A DNA stretch of 64,000 bases from the NCBI RefSeq assembly GCF_905220565.1, contig NC_059408.1:11284508-11348507 (forward strand). The letters run 5' to 3'. This DNA comes from Melitaea cinxia. Its lineage: Eukaryota; Arthropoda; Insecta; Lepidoptera; Nymphalidae. Below, piece by piece: positions 32,969-44,149 of this stretch. Under the pieces are notes generated by a model, which saw nothing but the letters and a program-made list of their open reading frames with translations, did not search any database and had not been told where the DNA came from. A program made the translations under genes and the position numbers. Each line of letters begins with the position of its first letter. Within the stretch, counting starts at the first letter, position 1.

Positions 32969-32996
32969 TTGCATAGGGTCCCTATGCAATTTTTTT
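32962..32996. repeat. Perfect 17-bp palindrome with 1-nt centre
   Basis: AAAAAAATTGCATAGGG, T, then its exact reverse complement. It sits at the A-tail of the retroposon ending at 32968. Confidence 0.95.
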
Positions 32997-34212
32997 ACTA
33001 CTTATTCGACACTCGTCTTCTCTCTAATTACATCTTATCCAAGAGTATATTTTTTTACAATCTTATTTCTACCCACAAAATAATATACCCTACTACTACC
33101 CTACCCTACCCACAATATAATACTTATATATTAAAAAAAAATGTTGCAAAAGTATAAATTAAATAACTACCTATTTAAATTAATATTTGTAACAATATAC
33201 CTACTAATACTTCATCAATAGGTATTGGTGAAGTATACATAACAGCCATTTTACATAATATATTATATATTAACAATATTGGTACCTAAAACTCTTTAAA
33301 TTGATTATAAACTTAAACATAACGTCCATATTTCGATATTACGTCACAATGTCGTGATTAAAAACTCATATCAAAGTCACAAGACTGTTGTTATGTCACC
33401 TATTGCCCTCCTATTTGCTAAATTCCAGCAATTCTGGTATCATTACTGTGTGAGTTAAAAATGACACCAAAGAAACCGAGTAGTCAAATGAGTTCTTGAC
33501 CCCTTGACACATAATCGTTATATATTTTATTTTTAATAAATTTAGCAATTTAGATAGTAAATAAAACATTTGATATAATTATTATTGTTCCAAATATCAC
33601 ACGTGTACTTATCAATTTGAAAAGTTTTTTTAATAGATTATTTACGAGGTTTTTAACATTGGTTATTATTACTGAGTTCGGTTAATTTTAAATAAAATTT
33701 ATATTTTATATAAAAATAACGAAATATATGTATAAACATAGTTATAAAACAAATAAAAAAGCGAGAAGTACCGATTAAAAATCGTGCGTCAATAGTTGTT
33801 TTCTCACAGTAATCTTGATGGGGTCAGTGCGTATGTGTCATGTCCTGTCACAGAAAAGAAAAGGACTTGGTAAGTGACGCCATTTCTTAATTACCACTAA
33901 TTACTGTATTTGTTACTTTTTTATTAGTCCCAACAAACTACGAGTACAGCAAGTTTAAATTTTTTTTGTCACTATTTGAATTACTTATACACATTTTCTT
34001 AAAAACTTATCTTATTATTTTTTATAAATACTTAATAATACTTTTTATCACCAGTCTTCTAAAGGAAAAGTTGATGTTATGGTAATTAAATATTTTTATA
34101 AAAATACTACAAGATTAGAAGAATAATAAACATAAAATTGTTATTGTGTTTTTTTTTACACAAATCAGTTTAAATGCAATTAACATTGTTTATATTATTA
34201 TATAATATATTA
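32997..34212. other. AT-rich intergenic stretch, nothing recognised
   Basis: About 1.2 kb of very AT-rich sequence with short open frames of low complexity only. No splice-flanked coding similarity and no recognised repeat. Confidence 0.6.
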
Positions 34213-34309
34213 CCCGAGTAGAAATTTTTTCGTGTTCCTTAGAAGGACCGGACCGGGCATGCCTGATCTGGACCGGGTAAGGTATGTAACGCAGAAGATT
34301 TCTCTGGAC

Positions 34310-34376
34310 CTGATCAGGATGAGATGAGATTTCCTGATCGGGTCCAGATCAGGAAATCTCATCTCATCCTGATCAG
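34310..34376. repeat. Perfect 30-bp stem-loop
   Basis: The arm 34310-34339 starts CTGATCAGGATGAGATGAG. The arm 34347-34376 is its exact reverse complement. Loop GGGTCCA. Copy 2 at about 40866-40932 has two mismatches. Confidence 0.95.
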
Positions 34377-34750
34377 CCGGTTCAGTCCGGTCCTTTTAAA
34401 AAACACGAATGTATATTCTCGAAAAATTGTTTAATAAAAAAAGCGAATTGATATTATAAAATGTTACTTAACATAATTATTAAGATATTTATTTCCGTTT
34501 ATTTTTCCAATTATAATATTTTTATTTTAAATATTATTTATTTTTGTTTATTAATTATTTATTATTATTAATTACATTTTATTTATTAACTTCTAATAAT
34601 TAATTACTAAATAACTACGTCGTACTACTTACGACTGCTCCACTGTGTAGAAATGGACTCCCTGCTGGACTGTCCTGATAACTGTATACATACTAAATGC
34701 GCTTAAAAACATTGATAGCGCGATTCAGGCTCAGTTCGCGTAATTTCTTT

Positions 34751-35038
34751 CAGGCTATCCTGATCTGGACTGGACCAGGTCCTGATCCAGTATGCCTTAC
34801 CATACTTGATTATATTTTACATCAGGCTATCCTGATCTGGACCGGACCGGGTCCTGATCCAGTGTGCCTTACCATACTTGATTATGTTTTACATCAGGCT
34901 GTCCTTATCTGGACCGGACCGGGTCCTGATCCAGTATGCCTTACCATACTTGATTATATTTTACATCAGGCTGTCCTTATCTTGACCGGAACGGGTTCTG
35001 ATTCAGTATACCTTACCACACTTGATTATATTTTAGAT
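34751..35038 (+). repeat. Tandem array, four 72-bp units
   Basis: Units start at 34751, 34823, 34895 and 34967, with a partial fifth from 35039. Each starts CAGGCTRTCCT, contains GGACCGGACCGGGTCCTGATC (itself nearly palindromic) and ends TTGATTATATTTTACAT. Copy 2 of the element has three units. Confidence 0.92.
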
Positions 35039-35359
35039 CAGGCTATCCTTGTCTGGACCAGACCTGGTCCTGATAGAGCTTGCCGGATCTGGCATGCCTC
35101 ATTCTATCCTGATCCGGTCTAGATAAATGATCTGGTTGAGTCTGACCTTTTTTCTAGTCGGGTATTGTCATTTTTTCTCGTTTTTTTATCTACTTTGATA
35201 TAGATATATTATGGTTCGTGCAACGTTGAAATAAGTCGTAACTTCTGTGGTCGTAACGTAACGTAGGTAAGTTAATTACTCTGTTCTTTTATAATTTAAT
35301 TTCTACGGTCGGAAGAATAAAAGCGTTACTAAGCTTACCATCTCTGTCTGCTCTGCTAC

Positions 35360-35510
35360 ACAGCGCATTCCCAAGAGCACTGGCTACTTGCTCAATTGCT
35401 CATCATAGGAATACAAAACTATTTGAGAGCAGTATTACTTGCTGTGACATTCTGTAGCATTCGCTAAAGAGACTGCTCGACTCTTTGAGTAAGATATTTT
35501 ATAGTATGTT
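35360..35510 (-). mobile_element. Highly diverged family R retroposon
   Basis: The reversed order of family modules is faintly kept: GAGCACTGG, GAGAGCAGTATTACTTGCTGTGA, CTGCTCGACTCTTTGAG. Similarity is by eye only. Confidence 0.35.
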
Positions 35511-36265
35511 TTACCTCAAACGATATTAAAGTTCATTGAATTGATAAACATAAAAGATCAAACAATCCACGATAAGAAGTTTAAAAAAAGGAATATTTTA
35601 GAACGCCAATCGACAAAACGTTGATAATAGATGCTCAGTGGAAACTTTTATAGATAATAGAAAAAACGTTATTGGTTGACAGTGGACCACCATCAGCTTA
35701 TGACTATAAAAAACATAAAGATTTATAGTCACACAGATTATGATGAGTTTTTAAGCTCTATTCGTGATAGATAAGAGTCACACGATCGGCACGAGTCAAT
35801 TCAATATTTATGATTCGGTGTAATTCGATATCGCGTTGAACGTGTGTTCGCACACGATATACGTTAGTGAAAAAGGATTTACTGATATATTGAGTGTGGC
35901 AAGATGAGGAATGTCTTGTGTGACATATTTTTATTATAACAAAAATTACATATGTTTAACATCGACACGTCTTCTGTTGTCTAAGGTCTGTGGTATGTGT
36001 TTTAGGTCATCGTATCCGCAAACGTACTTGTACTTAACTTAAAATTTAGAGTATGTATATGTATTTAATTTCTATTCGTAAAAGCTGTTTCTGGACATCA
36101 GTAAGATAGAGAAGAATAGTATTTTTAACATTTCGTGAAACTTAACACAAATTCGTTGGACACACACACAACTAGACAACCATGCAATTAAAGAAAATTT
36201 AAGTAGTATTTGTCAAAAGGAGAAGCATAGCGACTTCCCGAGTAGAAATTTTTTCGTCTTCCTTA

Positions 36266-36711
36266 TGTTGATACTACCGTGGGTATTCTCAGAGGGAGGC
36301 CATATGGTGGGGTTGCTTTGTTATGGCGAAAAGGTGTATTTGACACAGTTTCTGTTATAAATTGCAGTAGTGTCAGGCTAACTGCAATCAGAGGAACGAT
36401 AGGCGGGAAATCGATTATTGTGTTTTCGGTATACATGCCCACGGATGCTCCTGATAATAGTGTCGATTTTGTAAACTGTTTAGGCGAAATCGATGCTATT
36501 GTAGAAAATAATGATGTGGAAGCTGTATACATGTTAGGTGATTATAACGCGCACCCTGGCCAACCATTTTGGTTGGAGTTACGGGAATATTGTTCAGATA
36601 AAAAATGGGTATGTGCTGATACGGAAAAATTAGGAATCACGTCAAACACTGTTAGACCATTGTATTGTAACGCAAACAGCGTGGAAAACTATTTCAAATG
36701 TGAGAGTTGAT
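36266..36711 (+). pseudogene. LINE A endonuclease, 5'-truncated
   Basis: An open frame from the left junction reads GRPYGGVALLWRKG, then VYMPTD, MLGDYNAHPG: an apurinic-type (DNase I fold) LINE endonuclease lacking its N-terminal catalytic region. It shifts frame near 36700; the C-terminal SDHFPLVIE motif lies at the start of the next frame. Inactive by truncation. Confidence 0.85.
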
Positions 36712-38684
36712 AGTGATGTACACTGGTCTGACCATTTCCCGCTTGTAATAGAGATAATTTTAGACAAAGTAGTTTCAAAATTAAACACTGAAAACTATAA
36801 ATGCAATAAAATCCTGTGGCAATCTAGGTCTAAGGCGCAGACTGGGCGATATCATGACATATGCCATGAGCAGTTAAGGCAAATCGATTTTCCGGTTTCA
36901 TTAACCTCGTGTGCGGGTGGGATGTGTCATGATGTCATTCATAGGCGCACACTAGATGATTTGTATAGCCGGGTAGTCAATATTCTTAGCGGTGCTGCTG
37001 AATTAACGTACAAGGACCAGAATTTTAATAAGAAACGGGTTACTGGGTGGAATAAATATGTGCGTACAGCATATGAAGATGCGCGTCTTAAATTTCGGAC
37101 CTGGTTGCTCCATAACAAACCAGGGTATGGCAGAGTTTGGGACGACATGCGTGAGAGTCGTAAGGTTTTTAAAAGTAGACTAAGATGGTGCCAACAAAAT
37201 GAAGATCAAGTTAAAATGGACATAATCGCTTCACACAGGTCGTCACATGACTTTGCTAGATTCTGGAGAGAAACGAACAAGTTAAATGTAAAAATAGGTC
37301 GCCCCACGAGCATAGGGGGCTGTAGTGAGCCAAGGGGGATTGCCAACTTGTTTAAAAATCATTTTAAAGTGACTTCGCCTCTGGGACCTGCGTCACGGGT
37401 GATCGATACTGAGACCGTTACGAGTATACCTATGAGTTTTTCTGCTAAGCAGGTAGAAGCTGTTATTAAGAAAATGAACAGAGGTAGGTCTCCTGGTCAT
37501 GACGGGCTCAGTATCGAGCATCTTAAGCATGCGGGAATCCATCTTTATAGTGTGCTAGCAATGTTCTTTTCATTATGTATAACACATTCTTACTTACCAG
37601 CTGATATGATGAAAACAGTGGTGATCCCCTTAGTTAAGAATAAGACCGGAGATATTTCTGATAAAAATAACTACAGGCCAATATCTCTAGCTACAGTACT
37701 TGCTAAGGTGTTGGACAGTCTGATAGACCAAAATTTGGATCGATATTTAAATATACACGACGCGCAGTTTGGGTTTGTGCCCAATCTTTCAACGGAAAGT
37801 GCCATTTTGTGTTTAAAGCAGACTGCCCAATACTACACAAGCAGAAAGACACCGGTGTATGCCTGTTTTTTAGACCTTTCGAAAGCCTTCGATCTAGTAG
37901 CGTACGACATATTATGGAGGAAACTCCGCGAGGCAGGTATACAATCCGAACTGATTTCTTTGCTAAAATATTGGTATTTAAACCAAGAAAACTATGTAAA
38001 GTGGGGCGAAACCTTATCAGATACTTATCGGTTGGATTGCGGGGTGAGGCAGGGGGGTATAACCTCACCTAAGCTTTTCAATTTGTATGTAAATGAGCTA
38101 ATTGTGGGACTCAGCAGCAGACGTGTTGGATGCTGGATTGATGGAATTTGCCTAAATAATCTTAGTTACGCAGATGACATGGTGCTGCTGGGTCCGTCGG
38201 CTGGCTCTATTAGGACGCTATTAAAAATTTGTGAAGAATACGCGGTAACACATGGCCTGACGCACAATGTAAATAAAAGTGAGTACATGGTTTTTGTGGT
38301 CCGCGGAGGGGTAATTGACTATGAGTCAGTGTTAAAACTAAACGATGTTCAACTAAGACGGGTAAAACTTTTTAAATATCTAGGTCATTACATTTCCGAG
38401 GATCTCAAAGATCATGCTGACATAGAACGTCAACGAAGGGCACTTGCCGCCAGATGTAATATGCTGGCCCACAGGTTTGCTCGCTGTAGCTATGATGCTA
38501 AAATAACCTTGTTTAAGGCATACTGTCAAACTTTTTATACGTGTGCCCTGTGGACCAGGTATAGTAAAAAATCGCTGGACGCACTTAGAGTGCAATATAA
38601 CAATGGTTTTAGGATTTTGTTGGGACTGAGACGCTTCTGTAGTGCGTCTGCAATGTTTACTGAAGCGAATACTGACTCCTTTTT
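36700..38684 (+). pseudogene. LINE A reverse transcriptase (non-LTR), interrupted
   Basis: Open for about 660 codons. It has WSDHFPLVIE (endonuclease end), GRSPGHDGLS, NYRPISLATVLAKVLD, the FLDLSKAFDLV palm motif, CGVRQGGITSPKLFNLYVN, and SYADDMVLL with YADD at 38167-38178. Catalytic aspartates look intact. After NTDSF the frame is cut by a family H repeat at 38685 and continues after it. The relative is a CR1/L2/Jockey-group-type LINE; I do not assign a clade. Confidence 0.92.
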
Positions 38685-38722
38685 AACCGACTTCCAAAAA
38701 AGGAGGAGGTTCTCAATTCAAC

Positions 38723-38758
<36 letters not shown>

Positions 38759-40523
38759 ATGTTACATCAGAACTTTTGACCAGGTAGACCGATTTCGACA
38801 AATTTTGTTTTAATCGAAAGGTGGTGTGTGCCGATTGGTCCCATTTAAATTTATTTGAGATCTAACAACTACTTTTCGAATTATATCTAATAATGCGTTT
38901 TTACTTGACGCTTTTTTCGTTGACCTACGTTGTATTATACCACATAACTTTCTACTGGGTGTACCGATTTTGATAATTCTTTTTTTGTTGGAAAGGGGAT
39001 ATCCCTAGTTTGGTACCATGATAAGGAAACCAGGATCTGATGATGGGATCCCAGAGAAATGGAGAGAAACTCTTGAAAATCCGCAATAACTTTTTACTGG
39101 GTGTATCGATTTTGATAATTTTTACTTTAATCGAAAGCTGATGTTTATCATGTGGTCACATATAAATTTTATCGAGATCTGATAACTACTTTTTGATTAA
39201 TCTTTGATAACGCGTATTTACTTGACATTATTTTCGTCACCTTACGTTGTATTATACCTCATAACTTTTTACTGGGTGCACCGATTTTGACGTTTCTTAT
39301 ATAAATTAAAAGCTACTATTCGTCACGTGGTCCCATTCAAATTTAATTGAGATTTGATTCGTAATTTGTGAGTTATATCTAATATTGCGTATTTACTTGA
39401 CGGTTTTTTCGTCACCCTACGTTGTATTATACGTTATATCTTTTTACTGGGTGCACTGATTTTGATCTTTTTTGTATAAATCAAAAGCTTATACTTGTCA
39501 TGTCGTCCGTTTTAAATATGATTGAGATATAATGAGCAATTTTTGAGTAATCTTTGATGACACGTATTTACACGACGATGTTAAGACGACTGTGGTCATG
39601 TTCAATACTTTGCCACAACGCCATCTATCAAAATGTAATGAAATTACTTCGTTCACTATCGATCTAATTACAATATTCCACTAGAGTAGAGAGTAGCAGT
39701 TTATTCGTTATAAATATATTTGAGCTTTTAATTTTTGAGTTATCGCTAATACTGGGTATTTACTTGGCTATTTTACGTCGACCAACGTTATATTAACCTC
39801 ATTACTATTTTACTGGGTGGACCGATATCGATGATTCTTTTTTTAATCGATAGGTGGTGCTTGTCATGTGGTCCCATTTAAATATAATTGAGATTTGACT
39901 CGAACTTTTTGAGCTATATCTGATATGGCGTATTTACTTGACTGTTTTTGGAGTTTTCTCCTTAAGAATCGATTTTCATTTAAGGCCCCGGAATGAAAAA
40001 ATTGAACAGTAAAATCTACTGAACGAATAACCTTGTTAGAGATGGCGTTCAGACGTTTTCTAATAACGCAATTAGGTTCCGATAGATGGCGTTATTGCAT
40101 TCATTTATTTACAATTTGATATAGTAATAATATATTTCTTAGACAAGTAAGCCTTTTTGTGCCTATTTAGACAGTTGATCTGAAGGGGTAAACTCCAGTC
40201 GTGCATCGGAGCTGTGTGAAAACATGAACATTACATATTTTTAATAAACAATATAAATCCGCTTCAACTAAAAAACCCGCCGTAATAAGCGATGTCAGCG
40301 CTTCGCGCGAATCGACGACGGGCCTTTTATGAAATTTCTGCCTACAATCGCTAACAAAATGTTAGAAATAACAGTAGAACATTATATAATTCTACAATTT
40401 TATAATGTCGCGTTATATGGAATACGAACAAAGTATTACTATTTTTTCGTCGATCTACGTTGTATTACTCTTCGATGTAATTGAAGTCGGTTTTTTTTTC
40501 GTTTGCGAGCAAACACAATTATT
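38685..40523 (+). mobile_element. Helitron-like repeat (family H), long copy inside LINE A
   Basis: Starts AACCGACTTCCAAAAAAGG, carries a T-run at 38727-38753, and ends TTGAAGTCGGTTTTTTTTTC followed by the hairpin GTTTGCGAGCAAAC (40501-40514) and ACAATTATT. Opposed AACCGACTTC/GAAGTCGGTT near the two ends, a 3' hairpin, and no target duplication (the host frame rejoins exactly in TTTTT) fit a Helentron/HINE-type Helitron. About 1.84 kb against about 0.6 kb for sister copies, through extra modules. Confidence 0.8.
38945..39960 (+). repeat. Diverged tandem modules inside the long family H copy
   Basis: The module TTTTTACTGGGTGYACCGATTTTGAT...TACTTGAC...TTTTTCGTCRACCTACGTTGTATTATAC recurs from about 38945, 39085, 39265, 39440 and 39800, at roughly 140-360 bp spacing and with growing divergence. 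Sister copies have only two to three modules. Confidence 0.65.
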
Positions 40524-40766
40524 CGCAATCTTGAGGAAACGGACCGCCTCTCTATTAAACAGAATGCGGCTCAGTTCTAACAAAATTCTGAAAATTTTCA
40601 GTGCTAAGCTTGCTGAGCCTATGCTTCAGCACTTTGTTGGCGTAGTGGTGAGGCAAGAAAGGTTAAGCAAGTAAATTGGTAAACTGTTAATTTTAATTTA
40701 AGTATACTAACGTAGTTGTAAGTTAAATGTTACTAACAAGTGGACTGTAAGTCTTAATTAAATAAA

Positions 40767-40796
<30 letters not shown>
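40524..40796 (+). pseudogene. LINE A C-terminus, 3' UTR and (TTA)n tail
   Basis: The frame resumes FAILRKRTASLLNRMRLSSN and stops with TAA at 40672-40674. The 3' UTR ends AATAAAATTATTATT... with about nine ATT repeats at 40767-40796, the LINE's microsatellite tail, directly against family C sequence (AGAAGGACC). Confidence 0.88.
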
Positions 40797-40797
<1 letters not shown>

Positions 40798-41281
40798 GAA
40801 GGACCGGACCAGGCATGCCTGATCAGGACTAGATAAGGCATGTAACGCAGATGATTGGTCTGGACCTGATCAGGATGAGATGAAATTTCTTGATCGGGTC
40901 CAGATCAGGAAATCTCATCTCATCCTGATCAGCCGGTTCGGCTCAGTCCTTTTAAAAAACACGAACGTATACTCTTGAAAAAATTGTTTAGCAAAAAAAA
41001 TAAATAAAGCGAATTGATATTATAAATATGTTACTTAACATAATTATTATGATATTTATTTCCGTTTGGTTTTTCCAATGTATTATTTATTTATGTTTTT
41101 ACTTTAAATATTAAGTATTTTTATTTATTTTTATGTTATTAATTAATTATTATTATTAATTAAATTTTATTTAGTAACTTCTAATTATTAACTACTAATT
41201 AACTATTTCCTATTACTTACGACTGCTCCACTGTGTAGAAATGGACTCTCTGATAGACTGTCCTGATAACTGTATATATAC

Positions 41282-42257
41282 TAACGGCCGAACCCAATAT
41301 TCAATCTAAAGATAGAGATAGGTAGTTATCATCGACTGCTAATAACTAACTATCTATCCTTTGTAGTTGTCCCAATAATTCGGATAGGGGACTACTATCT
41401 CCAGTTAGCTGTAGATAGACCGGCTACCCGAGCTCTCCCTTACATTTCAGTATACGCAGCGTCACAGACGGCCTCAGTTATGTTACATAGATGTTTTGTA
41501 GTATTTAAATTTGTCATACAAATTTTATTCATATTAAAGTAATCTTGTTTTATAAAAATATGGACAAATTAATTTTTACACAGACTTTTTAATTTATAAT
41601 AAATGATATTATTTTAATATGGAATGCATGGTAAATCTAGTAACGGAACGTTTTAACACGACACGAAAAGACGCTACGAGGCCATTACGCTTTATTGAAT
41701 CGTCGTTTCATTTGAATTTGTATAATTTGCGACCCAAGTGATAACTTGCTTTGATCATTGCAAATTAAACAATCATTCGCCAAATTGTTTGTTTTATTCA
41801 CAAGATGAGTAAAGTAAGTATTATTTCACAAGAAACTTATTATTTTTATTCAATTAATTGTTGCAAAAGAGCAATATCACTTGAACTGCTACTTGAACTT
41901 GAGTCTGCCATTATTTTTCACTCGAAATTAATTTTATTTTAAACAAAGAAAATACTTTTGCAATTAATAAATCTTAGTTATCCCCCGAAAACTATAGATC
42001 GGATATTGTTGTTACTAAAGATAACCAACGTTACTGACAGATAGAACTCTATTATTATTGGGACGCTTAAACTGTCATTTTCATACAAACTGTTATCTCT
42101 GGTAAGCTATCCTCCCTCTCGTCGATAGATAGCTTTGAAGGATAAGCTTGCCTATCGTTGACAAGTTTATTGGGTCAGTAAAATGAATGATAGATAGATA
42201 TTTCTGTCTCTAGTAGGACATAACCAGAGATAGACTGAATATTGCGTTCGGCCGTAA
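41282..42257. mobile_element. Harbinger-like MITE with TAA target duplication
   Basis: The element 41285-42254 (970 bp) is flanked by TAA at 41282-41284 and 42255-42257. Terminal inverted repeats start CGGCCGAACCCAATATTCA on the left and CGGCCGAACGCAATATTCA on the complemented right, two mismatches in about 24. The empty site TAC-TAA-ATGCGC is preserved in family C copy 1 (34694-34696). A 3-bp TWA duplication is the mark of PIF/Harbinger. A 21-codon frame on the - strand (41846-41911: Met-Ala-Asp, eight Ser, then DIALLQQLIE) may be a transposase N-terminal remnant. Confidence 0.85.
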
Positions 42258-42655
42258 GTGCGCTTAAAAACTTTAATAGCGCGATTCAGGCTCAGTTCGC
42301 GTAATTTCTTTCAGGCTATCCTGATCTGGACCGGACCGGGTCCTGATCCAGTATGCCTTACCATACTTGATTATATTTTACATCAGGCTATCCTGACCTG
42401 GACCGGGCCGGGTCCTGATCCAGTCTGCCTTACCATACTTGATTATATTTTACATCAGGCTATCCTGATCTGGACCGGACCAGGTCCTGATCCAGTATAC
42501 CTTACCATACTTGATTATATTTTAAATCAGGCTATCCTTGTCTGGACCAGACCTGGTCCTGATAGAGCTTGACGGATCTGGCATGCCTCATTCTATCCTG
42601 ATCCGGTCCAGATACATGATCTGGTTGAGCCTGACCTTTTTTCTAGTCGGGTTTT

Positions 42656-42780
42656 TTATACTGCTACGGTGGCAAACAAGCGTACGGCATATCTGATGGT
42701 GGTCGTAAGCGCTTACCGTAGTCTGTCGTGTACCTGAGGTAGGACACAGCAGGAATTTCAGGCTCAAAATATGGAGCAGC
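42656..42780. mobile_element. Rearranged family R fragments in opposite orientations
   Basis: GGCAAACAAGCGTACGGC with GCTTACCGTAGTC is the family 3' end reversed. It is followed directly by ACCTGAGGTAGGACACAGCAG, the family 5' start in forward orientation. Confidence 0.6.
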
Positions 42781-42784
42781 CCGA

Positions 42785-42980
42785 CAGGGGTAGACGATCT
42801 TGGGTTGTTCCTATATCTAAGTTTGCCCGCGCCAGATCTTTAGCAAGGCGTCCACCACGTGGCCCATTGTCTTCCTCTACCCTTTTTTGTGTCCGGGATA
42901 GCCATGGCAGTTACATTCGTCCCGTTTCATCACATGCCCGTACCACTGCAAACGACTTTTCACCATTTTTGACAAGCCAT
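42785..42980 (-). pseudogene. LINE reverse-transcriptase C-terminal coding fragment
   Basis: Reading from 42980 downward, one frame gives MVKSRLQWYGHVMKRDE and later IPDTKKGRGRQ. Another frame gives AKDLARANLDIGTTQDR. WYGHVMRR followed by a G-R-P/Q-rich segment is a typical C-terminus of RTE/Jockey-like LINEs. Frameshifted and isolated. Confidence 0.6.
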
Positions 42981-43075
42981 TGGCGCAGTTTGTAGTGTAG
43001 TGCTTTCCTATTCGCGTGTTGCGGGTTCGATTCCCAACTGAGTCTGGTTGTAATATTTGTATTTATATATTTATG
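42968..43075 (+). mobile_element. Short tRNA-derived SINE fragment
   Basis: A-box-like TTGGCGCAGTTTG near 42979 and B box GGTTCGATTCC near 43024, followed by an AT-rich tail. Confidence 0.6.
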
Positions 43076-43248
43076 TATGTATAGATCTCTTATGTATCTT
43101 TGTCAAAAAAGTCCGTCAATCGATTGTTACGATATTAATTTATTATTTTATCTACTATGGGTGCGACGCTGAAATACCCTCTAATGCACACATTCCGTAC
43201 TTTATCAAGTCTTGTGACTCCCGCTACTCATCGTATCATTTTCATTTT

Positions 43249-43251
<3 letters not shown>

Positions 43252-43314
<63 letters not shown>
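43252..43314. repeat. (AT)n microsatellite, about 63 bp
   Basis: Uninterrupted TA dinucleotides. The IYIYIY-type open frames over it are artefacts. Confidence 0.97.
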
Positions 43315-43317
<3 letters not shown>

Positions 43318-43497
43318 ATTTTTTAATAAGGATGTGTTATTTTATTATTTTAGTTTCATAGATATAGATTTTTTCTAAAAATTATATATCGATATTAAGG
43401 TAGGTACGAAATCACGCTCATGTACCTACTTGCTGTATAAGGCTTAGTAATAATACTATCATAAGATTGAAAAAAAAAAATAAGCTATGAAGTAGTA

Positions 43498-43665
43498 AGT
43501 ACCCAGAGCTCCTGGGAATGTGGTGTGCTGACAGTAGATGTCGAGTTCGCAACACGCTTATAATGTTTCTGGTGGTGCAGGCGTTCATTGGTTATGGTAA
43601 CCGCTTACTATCACAAGAACTATTAGCGTGTTTGCCACTAGGTACTAGTTGAACAAAAAAACAGA
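43498..43665 (+). mobile_element. Family R retroposon, 3' part, diverged
   Basis: ACCCAGAGCTCCTGGGAATG, CGCAACACGCTTATAATG and GTAACCGCTTACTATCAC, then GTGTTTGCCACTAGG and an A-run. Confidence 0.6.
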
Positions 43666-44149
43666 TAGATTTGGTATTAAATTTTATTTGAAAGTATTAT
43701 ATTAGATTATTATATATAGGATTATTATATTAGATACCCACTATATTGATAGTGCAACCTACTAATATGTAATGAAGCTAAAGAGGTATTCACTTCCTTG
43801 AGAATGCTAATCTCTAAATGTAGGTATAGATTAAAATTTACAAATTTTGTTTTTGTTAGAGAGCATTGTTATCGACGGAAATCGATTAAAATACATTATC
43901 GAACATCAACATAATTTGAAACAGGGCGGAACTTCTTATCTTACTAAAAGGATTTACATGATAAATTGTTTTATTAAAATCAGTCACACAATTTTTGCGT
44001 GATGTTTGGTAGTAACAGTTTTATAATCCTAATCAGCGGCGGGTGTGCCATATAGGTAGATGATGATAATAAAATTTTTATTTGCGATAGGCTGTATTGC
44101 ACTGAACTGAAATTTTTAAATAAAATTCTTTAAAATACACTACATCTTA

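Larger units (their letters stand above)
34213..35162. mobile_element. Hairpin/72-bp-repeat transposon (family C), intact copy 1
   Basis: Starts CCCGAGTAGAAATTTTTTCG and ends with the complement of CCCGACTAGAAAAAAG, giving short terminal inverted repeats. It contains a 30-bp perfect stem with 7-nt loop (34310-34376) and a tandem array (34751-35038 plus a partial unit). Flanks share only TA, so the target duplication is unclear. 950 bp, no transposase: a non-autonomous element of unknown superfamily. The open 141-codon frame across the array follows from the unit being a multiple of three. Confidence 0.75.
36237..42651. mobile_element. Transposon family C copy 2, split by nested insertions
   Basis: 36237-36265 matches the first 29 bp of copy 1 (CCCGAGTAGAAATTTTTTCG, then TCTTCCTTA). 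The rest (AGAAGGACCGGACC onward) resumes at about 40797 and ends at 42651 with CTAGTCGGG. Between them lies LINE A. A second insertion, the Harbinger-like MITE 41285-42254, lies in the right part. Removing both gives a sequence collinear with 34213-35162, with one 72-bp unit fewer. Confidence 0.82.

Noticed and set aside
34697..35122. 141-codon frame with repeated 24-residue units (WTGPGPDPVCLTILDY...)
   Set aside because: The unit is the 72-bp DNA repeat of a non-coding transposon, a multiple of three. The same frame occurs in the second copy, and nothing suggests a protein.
43057..43378. Coding sequence with IYIYIY repeats
   Set aside because: Translation of a TA microsatellite.
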